Positions 37,154 through 49,700 of a stretch of DNA of 64,000 nt are shown here, in pieces. The DNA is taken from the NCBI GenBank assembly GCA_029532415.1, contig JAQOTA010000041.1, positions 124,001 to 188,000 on the forward strand, in the 5' to 3' direction. Position numbers and translations under genes: made by a program. The first letter of the stretch is position 1, and the number at the start of each line of letters is the position of its first letter. Below the pieces are notes generated by a model. The model was given only the letters and a program-made list of their open reading frames with translations. It had not been told where the DNA came from and searched no databases. The stretch is from Marasmius tenuissimus. Lineage: Eukaryota; Basidiomycota; Agaricomycetes; Agaricales; Marasmiaceae.

Positions 37154-37524
37154 ATGACTTCATTCCCCAATCGTCCACTCTCTCTCGGCTTCTCTCCCTG
37201 TGCATCCATGACCACCCAAATCCCACCCAACCCAAATCTGAGCCTCGGCTTTCCCGGGCCAACTCCAGTTCCCAGCACAACATTGGCCGCTTCCTCAGCC
37301 TCAGCCTCAGGTGCAGACACTTCTCTGCCACAGCGGCCCTATGAGCCAACAGATCTCCAGTGCGTCTGTGCTGTTGTCTCACCCTCGGGCCAAATGAAAA
37401 CTTACCCTCTCATCGTACAGTGGCTTGAGTAAAGTCCAGCTCGCCAATCTGGTTCTGAAACAGGGCCACCTCTGGCCAGTGCCTCCCGGAAAGAAATTCA
37501 GCGAGACGCTCATTAAACGCGACA

Positions 37525-37529
37525 CTAAT
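37525..37529 (+). repeat. Target-site duplication CTAAT, left
   Basis: Identical to 43617-43621. Removing the element and one copy restores an open reading frame across the junction. Confidence 0.9.
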
Positions 37530-37787
37530 TGTTGAGGCAGAGGTCCTGCCCACGCAGTGGCAGCATGGGACAGACTAGCTCACCTGGAGATAGGCTTAGA
37601 GGCAGCAACGAGAGTAGTAAAAGTACTGGTATTGCATGTAGATACAGAGCTACTTATATACTATACAGAGGTGGCTGTATCTTCTATAACAGGAGTGACT
37701 AGGAATAGCATAGATCATAGTAAAACGATTGAAGCATATATGCGGCCCGATACAACGGTCCATATATCTGGTAGTCCGGATTCAACA
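37530..37787 (-). repeat. 3' LTR (left), 258 bp
   Basis: Begins TGTTGAGGCAGAGG and ends GGATTCAACA. Differs from the other LTR at 37726 (C versus T) and 37769 (T versus C), both in a CpG context. Confidence 0.95.
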
Positions 37788-37797
37788 CTCTCCCTCG
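37788..37797 (-). other. Polypurine tract
   Basis: On the coding strand GCGAGGGAGAG directly precedes the 3' LTR, the expected plus-strand priming site. Confidence 0.6.
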
Positions 37798-37828
37798 CTA
37801 AGTGCGGAACAAGTAGAGCACGAAGCGT

Positions 37829-40800
37829 CTATTCAGACGAATAAAATTCAAGTCCAAGATGTTCTCTAAAAGCGGAGAACTTGACATGACCCAAATTCTT
37901 GGTAAACATGTCCGCAGGATTGTAGGCACCGTCAATAAAGAAAAGATCGACCTTGCGGTCTGAAACACATTCGCGAATGTAATAATAGCGAATATCAATG
38001 TGTTTGGTGCGACGTTCTTGGACTGGGTTAGTGGCGATAAAAATTGAGCCTTGATTATCTCCACATATGGGAATGGGAGTCATATCAATCCCCAGTTCAG
38101 AGAGTAACTGTCGAATCCACACAGCCTGACGACTACAGTCGGATAGCGCCATGTATTCAGCTTCAGTGGATGAAAGTGCAACAGTCTTCTGGGCGCGTAA
38201 TTGCCAACAGAAGATACCACCTGCCAATTTGAAGAAATAGCCCGTGATCGACCGACGCTTGATAGGATCAGCAGCCCAATCAGAATCAGTGAATGCTAGT
38301 AAACCTCCGTCAGAGGCTCCATCATAGACCAGTGCATAGTCTGGAGTTCCTGCAAGATAGCGGCAAATATAAAGCGCCTTCTTCAGGTGATCCTCCGATG
38401 GATTAGCAGAGAATTGAGAAAGCTTTGTAACAGCGTAGGCAATATCTGGACGAGTGCCAAGCATGATATACAGAAGCAATCCAATCACTGATTGATATCG
38501 AGCGTGACGTTTGGGATCAACAGGACCTTCGTTGGGTTGTGGAATATAGCCGGCGGGAAGAGGAGTATCTGCTGCTTTTGCATTCTGCATGCCAAATCGC
38601 TTCAAGACCTTCTTCAAGTATTCGGTCTGGTCAAGAAGGATTTTATGACCTTTGCGACAAATACACATGCGCAAGAACTCTTTGACTTCTCCAGGATCAC
38701 GGCATTCCCAACAAGCCATAAACTCGGCTTTCTTCTTTTCAACAAAGGCTTTGTTGGGTCCAAGGAATAATGCATTGTCAACATAGATCAAAGCGATACA
38801 TTCATCACCAGTCTCACGATCTTTACAGATGAAGAGACCTGCATCGGAAGTTAAGCGTTTAAAGCCCACCACTTCCATGGATGAGCTGAGAGCACGCCAC
38901 CACTCAAGAGCAGCTTGCTTCAGTCCATATAATGCACAGCGAAGGCGATAGACTTTGCCTTCCTAACCCTTAACCTTGAAACCTTCAGGTTGATCCATAT
39001 AGATCTCTTCTTTAAGTTCACCATAAAGAAAGGCGTTCTTCACATCCAATGCCTGAATGTGCCAGTTTTTGAGAGCTGCTAATGCGAGCATCATTCGTAC
39101 AGTTTCAAACCGCACAACTGGTGAGAAGATCTCATCAAAGTCAACACCTTCGACCTGAGAGAAACCCTTGGCAACAAGTCGAGCTTTCTTTCGACCGTCT
39201 GACTTAACGTCAAACACCCATCTGTTTTTGACAGCCTTGCGACCTTTAGGTAGGTCAACCAATTTGAAGACCTTGCGCTTGCGAAGAGCCTCTAGTTCAT
39301 TGCGGCAAGCGGCCTTCCATTCTCTCTGCTGCTCAGCTGGCAGCTTCAGTATGTCACGGAGAGTCCACTGTCAAACATTAGACATATCGGTGAGGTCATC
39401 GTGAACGGAAACTGCCCGATTTAACAGATAAATCACGAAACCTACTCCCCCTTCCTGGGATAATTGTTGCACTAAGCTATCAGGCTGACTCCCCCTGGAG
39501 TTACACATGGTAGACAGACTGGCACGATTAGTCCCAGGAACCTTTCTAGGTCTGCCTCTCCTACGAGTAGTAGGTGGATCCATAGGTTCTCTATTACCCG
39601 TGGCATCTCTCCATGTAGAATTTTTCTCCATATCATGCACAATGTGCGAGGGATTATTTGGGTCTCGTTGTTCACCAAATACATTATCAGGTTGCTTAGT
39701 ACCCGTCCGTTTCCTGCCTGAACGCCTTGGCAGCGGAGTCTGCTCTTGTCCACCCACAGGTGTAGGTGGCCTAGGAGGCTGGAACGGAGGATCAGGATCA
39801 GGATGTTGACGTTCACCCTGAGGTACAGGACCATCTCCATCATCGTCATGAGGAGATTCCGATCGCTTTGGAAGATTCTTGGGAGGATAAAGATCGTCAT
39901 CAGACGAATCATCATCACTATCTGAAGAGAAGTTGGGATTTTCACCCAATACCGGCGGTATTTCAGGGATTTCACCCACCGGGGTAAAGCCACGCAGTTT
40001 CTTATCAGAACACTTCGGGAACAAATTTTCATCGAACAGAGCAGTAGCGCTTTTGAAGATAGCATTATTGGACATCTTCATGAAGACATATCCTTTCATG
40101 CCTTCCTGAAAACCAATGAAGGTCATCAGTTCCAAACGCGGAGATAACTTGTTAACTCAACGCTTTTCCGGAATAAACGCATACGCTGCACATCCGAATA
40201 CTCGAAGATCTGAAACATCCGGTGCACTGCCATGCAACTTCTCATGTGGGGTCAACCAACGTAAACGCTGGGACGGCGTCCAATTGTGAAGTGCAACAGC
40301 GTGCAACACACAGAATTCCCACCAAGAAGGTGGAAGACAAGCATCAAAGCGAAGAGCTTGAGCTTTCTCGACAATGGTCCAATTGAACCGTTCTGCACGA
40401 CCATTCTGTTCCGGCGTATATGGAATGCTGGTCAGAATTTTGATACCGTGCTCCTTTAGTACATCATCGAAGGCATCTGATTTGTACTCTCCCCCTCCAT
40501 TGGACATCCATTCCTTAATATCAACACCGAATTGTACCTTTACCATAGCAATAAAGTCACGGAGCATCTTGACAGAGTCAGATTTGCACCGCATGAGCAT
40601 TGTCCAGCCATGTGAAGTACAGTCGTCGACAAACGACATATACCATTTGTATTTGTGGTATGACTCAGTGGGGAATTGTTTGAGGTCGGAGTGGATTTTT
40701 TCGAAGGGTTTCGAGGCACGGGTAGTGGAGTCAGCGAATGATCTGGAGTGCATCTTTCCTTCTGCACATCCTCGGCATAATCGGGTTTTCTTTGGTTTTC

Positions 40801-43030
40801 GGTTGAATTCCGGGAAGTTCTTAGTATGCTTCCGAGCTTTATCCAGAGCCTTGTCTGAACAATGTCTGAAACGTCTGTGTAGAACCTTGTAGTCAACTTT
40901 ATCCATTGTTGACTTGGCCATTAAGCTACGAGCAGAGGCTTTCTGCGAGCTAACCCAATAAATGGTTTGACCAGGCATGAGCAGGTAAGATACCAATGAC
41001 TGGCGTCGACCCTTTTGATAAAAAGCCAATTTGCTAGACGATCTGCGTACTTGCAGACCACCTTGCAAGAATTCTCCAAGCGAGAGAAGTCGAATTGACA
41101 GAAGCGGAACATAATAGACAGGATAGAGTCGCATAATGTGTTACTCCATACGACCGTCAGATCCTTCAACAGAATGAGAGATGAACACAGTCCCTTTTCC
41201 CTTAATTTGGATAGGGTTGTCCTTCTGTGCAGTGTTTAGCTGCGGTCCATTGTTCATAGATTCATACTCGGCAAAATCTTCGAGATCATAAGTAAAGTGC
41301 GATGAAGCACCTAAATCGACGATCCACTCTTGCGAGTTTCCAGTCGCCTTCTTTCCCTTACAATTGGCACATGTGGCAAAGTGATCACCAATATATTGTG
41401 CAAATTTCATACGGGACACGATATCTGAACTACTACGTTTAGAAGCGGCTAATAAAGCGGCGCACTGTAGGTTCGTATCAGTGTTAGAAGAAAGACTGAG
41501 ATAAGGCACTTGCCTGTCATCGTCAGATTCCTCAGATCCGATGGAGACTGAATCGTACTCAACATCGTCAGAAAAACCAGCGGCATCTGCGATCTCACTG
41601 TCAATGTCCATGGCACTTCCACTCGCAATCTCCGTACGCAAAGAATCGTTAACAGCGTTCAACGCGATACAATCCTCATGCTCAGAGTCGGAGTCCTCAT
41701 AGAAAAAATCATAGAGGTTGTAAACCTTCTCAACGCTCTTAGCACGCTTTGCAGGTGGAGCAGTGGAGAAGGGACTATCAATACGATGCTTGAGGGAGGA
41801 AGAGGAAGCAGCCGCATATCCCTGTTCCATAGGTTCAAGGATATGAGCATACTTGGGGACACCAAGACGATCGGCAAGACTGCGAGCAGCCTGAGCATTC
41901 TCAAAAACAGTACCACCAGAGGTAGCACCGGAGAAACGCTGCATGTGGAGTGGATCCCGGGATCGGTCCACGGGATGTACAACAGATGGAGTATCAGGAA
42001 CGATGGGTGGTGAAGAGATGGACAAATGAGAGAGGGAAGCGATATGAGAATGACCCTTGTGAGAAGAGTCACCCTTGTTGTCTGGAGAGTCACCCTTCTT
42101 CTTCCTACCACGTCGGTTGTTCTTCTTCTTCTGGTCGTTGTCGTTCTTAGACTGGTTGTTATTATTAGACGTTGACAAAGGAGGATTAGACTGTTGGTTA
42201 AACTTCGGGTCCTTGTCCTTCTTCTTGACAGAAGAAATGCGTGACGTGAGAGGAGCGGGTTTCCGGGATTCGTAGTGGTTAATGACGGCATCACGAGCCA
42301 CTTTGAAAGTAAGTTCAGCTGGCGAGTTACCATTGGTAGCGAATTCATGAGCGTTGGCCCATGACTGTGGAATGATGGAAAGGAGGAGCATGGCTCTGAC
42401 AAGGGTAGGAAGATCGATCTGAGCTTCAGTGAGCTGGCCGAATAGGAGTTCAAGTTTAGCAATCTCGGGAACGGGGTTACCACTGGACAAACGAAACTCC
42501 ATGACCGACTTGAAGTCAGCCCAAACAGACACAGAAGTCTGTTGACCATAACGAGCTTTGATCTTCTCCCAAGTGTTCCAAGCTGTATCATCATCCTCGA
42601 TAATACTCTGCACAGCAATGGTGGTGGTGGCACGTAGTGCACCCATGGCCTTGAATTCATACTTCTTCCAACGTCGATTATCCTTTTCATACCTGATAAG
42701 ATCCTTCTCATACCTCTCCAAAGCGTTAGCATACTGCTCCAGGTCCTTAGCATACTGCTGCATCTGAGTGTCAGTAGGAGAGACCGTCTCCGTACGTGTA
42801 GTCGCTTCAGTTGTAGTTGTAGCAGCAACAGTGACAGTGCGAGTAGTTGCTCTCGGTTCAGTTGGTTCGGTAGGTTTGTCGGGTTCATCAGGTTCAGGAT
42901 TGTCATTGGTGTAATGGTCGTAGAACTCGTTGATCATGGCATAGGTACCAAGACCCTTGGACCACTTGCGCCAGTTGACACCGCTGAAGACTTCAACAGT
43001 GGGGATAAGGGTAGACATAACAGGAGCCAT
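37829..43030 (-). pseudogene. Degenerate copia gag-pol polyprotein
   Basis: The likely start is ATG 43030 (MAPVMSTLIPTVEVF). Gag shows WRKWSKGLGTYAMI and IIEDDDTAWNTWEKI, then a Lys/Asn-rich stretch; no CCHC zinc knuckle is seen, only CANCKGKK. The protease site reads WIVDLGASSHF, where DSGA is expected. Integrase has CRGCAEGKMH, WYMSFVDDCTSH and a changed acidic block MSNGGGEY. A Pro/Asp-rich linker follows. RT has [35 protein letters not shown] and ALIYVDNALFLG, where YVDD is expected. RNase H has TDSDWAAD and SSTEAEYMALSDC. In-frame stops lie at 41141-41143, 40157-40159, 39371-39373 and 38963-38965. Between stops the frame is constant, with no frameshift seen. Confidence 0.92.
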
Positions 43031-43346
43031 AGCAATCTGGAGTAATAAAACAACGATCAGCATAGGTTCATCATCATAGGCAATGATAAAAGAAATCACT
43101 GCACGGTCAACGGCGATAGCCATCGATCGTTGTTGAGGACACAGTCCACCATCGTCAAACATCAATGAAGATGTCGACTTCACAGGTCCAGAACCGGTGT
43201 TAACGGTCTGCCCATCATGACAGCGATTAAGCAGTCACAATGGTTATTGAGTGCAACGACCACAATAGCGCATCATCATAGGCAGCACACAATAAAGGTG
43301 CACATCCTAGAGAGCTGCTATCGCAGGGCACATCGATAGGGCACCA

Positions 43347-43358
43347 GGGCCCATAACC
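43347..43358 (-). other. Primer-binding site, initiator-Met half-tRNA type
   Basis: Adjacent to the 5' LTR the coding strand reads GGTTATGGGCCC. Its complement GGGCCCATAACC matches the anticodon stem-loop of eukaryotic initiator tRNA-Met (GGGCTCATAACC in yeast) with one mismatch. Internal (half-tRNA) priming is typical for copia and several Ty1-group elements. Confidence 0.65.
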
Positions 43359-43616
43359 TGTTGAGGCAGAGGTCCTGCCCACGCAGTGGCAGCATGGGAC
43401 AGACTAGCTCACCTGGAGATAGGCTTAGAGGCAGCAACGAGAGTAGTAAAAGTACTGGTATTGCATGTAGATACAGAGCTACTTATATACTATACAGAGG
43501 TGGCTGTATCTTCTATAACAGGAGTGACTAGGAATAGCATAGATCATAGTAAAATGATTGAAGCATATATGCGGCCCGATACAACGGTCCATATATCCGG
43601 TAGTCCGGATTCAACA
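43359..43616 (-). repeat. 5' LTR (right), 258 bp
   Basis: Identical to the left LTR except at 43555 (T) and 43598 (C). Carries the promoter for the minus-strand element. Confidence 0.95.
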
Positions 43617-43621
43617 CTAAT
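43617..43621 (+). repeat. Target-site duplication CTAAT, right
   Basis: Copy of 37525-37529 directly after the right LTR. Confidence 0.9.
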
Positions 43622-45060
43622 AAGGACGCTCTCATTGCCAGGCTACTGGACAAGACACTTGGGTTCACAACCTGCGAGCCTCGTAAACCGCTACACCCCA
43701 GCCCTATTCAGCTATCCGCACCCCCTTCTTTCCTGAATAACGCTATCTCTCCGGCTAAAGAGCCCATCGCTCCACCTGCTAGCGAGGTCAGTTCCGAATT
43801 GACTCTTGTAAGGCGAATACTCACCTCTACCTCTCAATCCGCAGACAACACACCCCACAGCACCCGTCACAGTATTCGTCAATGACTTGAGAACAACAGC
43901 AGCTGGAAAAGGTCGGGGTCAGGTAACAAGTATCAATGTGCCTTGTGTATTCAGCACCAGCCTCCTGGCAACACCCTCGCATATTTTGGCAAAGGATGTC
44001 ATGCGGGAGCTCCAAAAGACCAATGCTGCAATACGCGGTACGTTAATTCAGTTGCCTTCCCGTAACATCTGTTTAGATCGAAATCTGTTTTCCCTCAAGG
44101 GAACAAAACAGTGACGGTCAGCCAACAGCATTCCCAATACGCCAGATACGAAGTTACCTTTGCGACCGCTTTTAACCCCAATGGTGTGGAGGAGACTGTG
44201 TACAGTCCTGAAATCCTTGAGTATCCGCTGAGAGGCCATCTCTTCCTTGACGTTGATCACCACTCCGAGGTCAGTTCTCCTTTACGAGCCTGGCTGCCAC
44301 CCCCGACAATCCGATGTTCATTCAATTTGCCAGGAACCTGAAGGGTCTGATTGCCAAGCGTTGCCGTCAACTCAAGGCCCTGATGATTCCGGCAGTACGA
44401 CTCACCATTCTGTGACCAGGGTGAGGACTCGTACGCATCATCACGCTCTTCAGAACCCAGAGATTGTTAAACGTTGGCGCTTCATGAGCGAATTTGCGAA
44501 CGACTACAAGAAAAGGCGACCCAAGTCTTCTGTGGTAAGTATTCATCAGTCTTCAATACTTGAAACTTGGCTCATTCACCTATAGAAAGAGCGGTTTCCT
44601 ACGCAAGAAGAGATTGCACGGGCTCTCAGGTACTTGTCTTCGACCACGTTGAAGAATGCGGTTTCTGCATACAGACTCATTGAAGACTACAAGGGAAGGG
44701 GGGTTCAGCGAGTTATAGATGCAATTGAAAAGATCGAGGACCCACCAGGCGGCTCAATCGTATTAATGAAGTTTCTACGCGGCTTTGCTGAGTGACTTAG
44801 TCCATTCATCTTTACGTATACATCAAGACTTGTATTGTACAATAAACGAACGATCAAACTACTTCAATTGTTCAGCATCGAGTGGATTCGTCTGTATGGA
44901 GCTTGATGTGAGTAAACTGACAACGGGACGTAGAAAATGACTAACCAGTCAGTTACCGATGGGGCCACTTCAGTTTGATTACACCGTTGGACGCCCCGAC
45001 GCTGCAAGGTCAAAGCATTGCTACGTAGGCCATTGAGGTTGTAAAAGGGGGAGTAAGCAC

Positions 45061-46556
45061 TTAGAATCTCACCTGCCCCAGATTACGTGGTAGCTTGGAG
45101 ACAAGGAGAACTGGTAGTGGTACCTTAACCACCTGCTCAACCGGCCGTGAAGTAGGCAAACTGCCTACTGCAAGAATGCCGGTGAGTGAAAACGTAACTT
45201 GTACACATTCAACGCCATTATCAAATGAATGGTCAGGGTCTTCTCGGAGAAAATCCATTCTCCAGCACCTCTCGCGAAAAACACGCTGGTTTTCGTCGAA
45301 CAGAATCAGAGGCTAGAGGAATTTTAGATTGTGAATATGCAAGTCCAGAACGTACATACTGAATGGAGCAACCTGAAGACCATCCCCTTCAAAAGGAACT
45401 TTGAGAAATGCTCGAAGATCCGGGGATCAGACCAATGCCATTGTTCTCGGCAGAACGAAGCGAGCCGTGTGATATCAGGCTGTCTGGGCTTCAGGGCAAT
45501 GCTCAGGTTCCCCACGTAAGCTTGCGGCAGGGACGGCGTTGTGTTAATGTAGCAATCAAGGATGTTGAGATCGGGGAAATTGTCGGTGATCCCCTTGGCT
45601 GCTTGTGGACGCCGCTTTGCGAGGAAACCACGAGAATTATTTACAAGCTCGTTCTTTAGTTTCAAGCACCATGAGCGGAGGAATGCGCGCAAGGCCGGAG
45701 GGTATTGGGAGAGATTTTTGAACTTGACGACTAGAAGCTTTCCCAAGTCCGAATGCCCAAGTTGAATAGAAGTGGTCACACCACAACCTTTCAGTCCGGC
45801 GTGAAGGTTGTTCCCATTCAGTAGTGCCACCAAAATGATTCCTTCTTGATTGAGATCCATGATTCTCTTGATTGCGTCGAGGGCGTGAACATCGTAAACG
45901 AGGTCGAGTAGGGATTGTTCTCTTCATGGGATTCAAGTGAGGCCACGAACTGTCGATACGAGGAAGTCTTACCGGGAGATGCGAAGGACCAGTTGAGTGC
46001 CCAGCGCAAGAAGGTCGTTATCTTCGGAGATTACACCATCGATAACGCTAGAATGGGAGAGGGAAGCCAGGAACAAAGCTGCTTCCTCCGCCTGAGTGAT
46101 GCAGTCAATATGAAGTCGCCAAGCCAAAGAACGTCGGCTCACCTCAAGAAAACAGTAGCCAAAGTGTAGGATGAGATGCCTTGCGTCATGATAGAAATCC
46201 TCTTCATTTTGGATATACTTTGGAGATGTTGGTCCGTCGAATACAAACATGAAAACGGCGGCAGCTTCGCTAAATTTGCACAGAATACTGAAGAAAGTCT
46301 CCGTTGGAGACCCAGGGTGAACACAAGGGTATCGACGAGATGCCTTCAAGCTGTCCAACATATCGCTGGGTAGTGCCAGGTTGAGCCCATTTGAAACAAC
46401 GAAAATAAGACAGGTACTCACCTAGCATGCACCCTGAGGACAACCAAACATTGCTCTCGGTTGTTCGTCCGAAAGCCTTGCGTCAAACAGAATTCATTCA
46501 AAAGTCGAGTATCCTTCACGATAGCTCGCTTTGGCCATAAACCTTTGATGCCCATC
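45061..46556 (-). CDS. XPG/GEN1-like structure-specific nuclease homolog, degenerate
   Basis: Starts MGIKGLWPKRAIVKD at 46556, the XPG N-region opening. After an intron come FSEAAAVFMFVFDGPTSPKY and HLILHFGYCFLEV, then the XPG-I region AEEAALFLASLSHSSVIDGV and ISEDNDLLALGTQLVLRISR. These correspond to the metal-binding EAEAELA and TxDxDxLxFG blocks with changes. A further exon carries EGIILVALLNGNNLHAGLKG, equivalent to the helix-hairpin-helix entry LVALLSGGDY with the Asp changed. It continues to SVCTFWTCIFTI (45324), and a possible last exon covers 45061-45280. The first active-site Asp expected after the N-region is not visible (CLVVLRVHAR). Family members cut branched DNA. Multi-copy, degenerate versions are common in mushroom genomes, so catalytic activity here is doubtful. 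Confidence 0.65.
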
Positions 46557-46708
46557 GTGGAGAGTGGAGGTGAGTTGTAGGGTCCGATGTCTCATCCTGC
46601 CCGCTTGTCATGTGGTATAATAGAGTACATTTTCGCCCATAAGTACAAATAGGTCACAAATACAGGAACAGGCAGAATAGACAATGTGCTAACGATACAA
46701 GCATCAAA

Positions 46709-49700
46709 TCATAGTGCAAGCCCTGAGCTGCAAGCGGTGCGGAGGCTGCCCAAATCGCCTTCACCGGGTCGCCTCACCTCCAGCTTCCCAACCTTGGCCG
46801 CATATCGGATACTTTCAAACAGGGCGTTGCCGGCATCCCGGTCGTCCTTACTCTCTTCAACAATTTCCAAGTCGGTTGGGGGGAGCTCCAATAATTCGCC
46901 TGTCAAGCAATCCTCCTGCCCAGTGCGGTCCACAACGCCAACGATGAACCACCGAGAATTGTCCGATTTCGTTTGATTGTAGAAGTAGAAGATACGACGA
47001 ACGAATTTTCCGACGTGCTGCTCGTCTCTGGCCGTAACAACCATGAGGGATTGCTCAGAATTTGGTTTGGGTCGCTTGGAGTGCTTTACAACCCACAGGT
47101 TGTCAATCCGATGTACGTCGTTCTTGTGGCGGAATATGATCACCATGCCACGCTCACTGTTCGTGGGAGTGACGAAGGCAGTTTTCCTCTTCCATTTGCC
47201 ACCAGTGATCGTGACACGGATTGGAGTACCAAGTAAAGTAGGATGAAAAATTCAGTCGCGACGGGCGGGAAGAAGGGAACGAGGCAGGGGAGGGGGAAGG
47301 GGAGCAATATATGAGGAGTGATCCGGAGAAGTAGGGGAGATAGGCAGAGAGGAAGGTGAGGTGAGATCAGGAGACGACCAAGCAGCTGGCGAGAGGGAGT
47401 GTGGGTTCCAAGGATCAACGGGATTGTCCCAATCCAGGCCCTCATACTGAGAGGCGTGCTTTGGAGTACTGCTAGAGGATAGAGCACGAGGACTCTGGGC
47501 GAGGCTCACTCCAAGCTGGGGCTTCTCTTGCTCTCTGCCCTCTATCGAAGCCCAAGGCCTGTAAAAATCCTGTGCCTTCGTGAGAGGCATATGTTTTGCA
47601 AGCTCCAATCCACTATCAGTCTCATGGACATGAGCATAGTCGATCCTTTCAACCCAGTTGCTCATGTTCAGGGAGATGACCATAAGTTCAACTGAAACCT
47701 CTAGCCCGCTGTCCGAGGACCACCGCACCGCACGGTTTATGTCTCTAACAATACCATCCTTCCCTTTGTGAGCGCCTCCAGTGACACGAACATGCATACC
47801 AAGCCAAGGTACGCGGCCTGTGCGCATTTTAACCATAAGCTCATCGAGCCCAAATCTGGCTTTTTGAGATGCCTTGAGAGGTTGATAGTCGAGAAGACTT
47901 TTCCTCGTGCTACGAATGCGACAAACTTAGCTTATTGGTAGCATCAAGCCCAGTTTTAGTACTCACATAGCTTCAACAACATCGTCGAGATCCACTTCCA
48001 CTGAACAGGCAAGCTCATTGATGTAGAGCGATAGCTTGAGACGATTGCGGAGTGGAGTGAGCCTTACGGCTTTCACGGTTGCCCTCATTTCATGGTACCG
48101 CTGGTGCGTGACAACCACCTCAAGGTTCAACCACAGCACATCTTCATGCGGGTCGAAGCTGAGGCGATGGATTTTCACTGAGTTGATGTGAACAAAAAAG
48201 GTCTGGAAGTAGTGAATGAGATAGTATACGAGAAATGTAGTCATAAGACGTACAATTCTCGAGCGGCTATCATCCCTTGCAAAGATATTTAGGACGGAGC
48301 CATGTCTCTCAACTACAAGGCCTTCCTTCCCGAAGTGCTCGCCGGCCATAACTTGTATCGAATCTCCAGGTATTACATCTTTTTGCAGGTTCTCCACCGG
48401 CTGAACGTGCTTCTCATTGTTTCCAAAATGGACCACAACAGTTTCGCCAATGACTTCCTCAATGACGCCGCTCCGACCGTCCCCAGAGAGAATCACTTTG
48501 TCTCCAGCTTGGAAAGCGAAGAATTCGGGCAGAGGAAGAGGGAAATGCTGAAGGAATGGGTGTTTAGAGCGTAAAAACAAGGCGCCCAGGTCAGAGGGCA
48601 CAGTTCGAGTGGCGGTGAGCGAAAGCTCTTGAAAAAACTTGATGAGTAGGCCGTGACTGAAGGTTTGTCGGCGAAAGCGAAAGGTGAGATCGAAGTCGCA
48701 TTCTACCTCCTCGTCAAAGTCATCTGGGCAGAAAAGACGTGGCGGTGAACGCTCTGTTAGAGCATCGTCTTGGTTACTAGGTTTCTCGGGGTAGGAAAGC
48801 CAAGGGACGAGGAGTATGAAGTACCCGCCAACACCCAATTTAGTGGTATCAGGCCTCCATACCATTCCGACGTCACCCTTGTAAGATCCGCTTCGCACTT
48901 TCACCCATTCACCGGGAGCAAGCTCTTGTCTTGGAATACTCAAGTCGGGAGCGATAGGGTGTCCAGCCGCCCATTTTGACCACACTCTCTTCACGCTCGG
49001 GGTTTGTTTCTTGACAGCAAAAGTACCGAATGGGGCTGCACTGGCAGAGACTTCCGCCAGAGTTTTTCTCTTTTTGGGAACTGCGGCGGAAGTTTCTGAC
49101 GTGGTTTGAGGGCCTGAGGTTGCAAGAGAGGGGGAAGAAGAACAGAGCGAACGCGCTAGGCGTTTCCGCTTTTTCAACTCGTCCTGTGGTTTTAGCATCG
49201 TGCTAAACGTGTATGGTAGCAATGGCTCGGGCTCCAGAACGCGATTGGGTTGTGAAAAATGAGCATACGCATCAGCAGTACTTGAAGCAGCTATTCAAGA
49301 TGAACTCGGAATAGAGAAGTTTGAGCCGCTGCGCTGTAGAATTTGAGCCACTTGGTGCTGAGCACTGTTTTCATGCTCCAGAGCTTCATCCTCCACAACT
49401 CGACCGGCCGTTTGGGATCCCGAGAAGATAGACATCCAGCTATCTGGAGCTGTGCCATTGGAAGTTTGTAGCAGAGGGGGTAGAGCCAGATGAGAATCGA
49501 TCTGGATCGTATCGTCTATGAAGTCTAACGACCAAATTTAGTACGCTGAACGTGATTGAAGTGGTTGGATCCTACCGTCGTCATCCTCAGCCAATGGTTC
49601 CTCGTCTCCTTTGTTGCTCTCGTCTTCGTGTTCGCTACTGAGCTCGGCCTCGATGTCGAGGAATCTTGACTGGAGAATTGTAAGATTTGATGTAGTTTGA

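Larger units (their letters stand above)
37530..43616 (-). mobile_element. Ty1/copia LTR retrotransposon, 6,087 bp
   Basis: Two 258-bp LTRs (TGTTGA...TCAACA) in direct orientation enclose a gag-pol reading frame on the minus strand in copia order: gag, protease, integrase, reverse transcriptase, RNase H. A 5-bp duplication flanks it. A primer-binding site lies inside the right (5') LTR and a purine tract inside the left (3') LTR. LTRs differ at 2 of 258 positions, so insertion is recent. The frame carries four nonsense codons and catalytic-site changes, so this copy is not autonomous. Confidence 0.95.
37154..44795 (+). pseudogene. Gene with SAP-like motif, split by a copia retrotransposon
   Basis: Exon 1 (from ATG 37154) encodes a Pro/Ser-rich N-terminus. 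After an intron comes DLHGLSKVQLANLVLKQG then GKKFSETLIKRDTN, resembling a SAP-type DNA-binding helix pair. At this codon the reading is cut by the retroelement (37530-43616). It resumes without frame change after the target duplication (KDALIARLLDKTLGFTTCEP). Later exons: VTSINVPCVFSTSLLATP, VMRELQKTNAAIRGNKTVTV, YARYEVTFATAFNPNGVEE, IVKRWRFMSEFANDYKKRRP and FPTQEEIARALRYLSST, to stop 44793-44795. Apart from the 6.1-kb insertion I see no lesion. Function unknown; the SAP resemblance and basic stretches suggest DNA binding (inference). The product would be truncated or aberrant unless the element is spliced out. Confidence 0.7.

Noticed and set aside
39472..40065. 197-codon minus frame
   Set aside because: Shadow of the copia linker region between integrase and reverse transcriptase.
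41659..42906. 415-codon minus frame overlapping gag
   Set aside because: Leu/Ser/Arg-rich shadow of the gag reading frame in another phase; gag itself matches copia.
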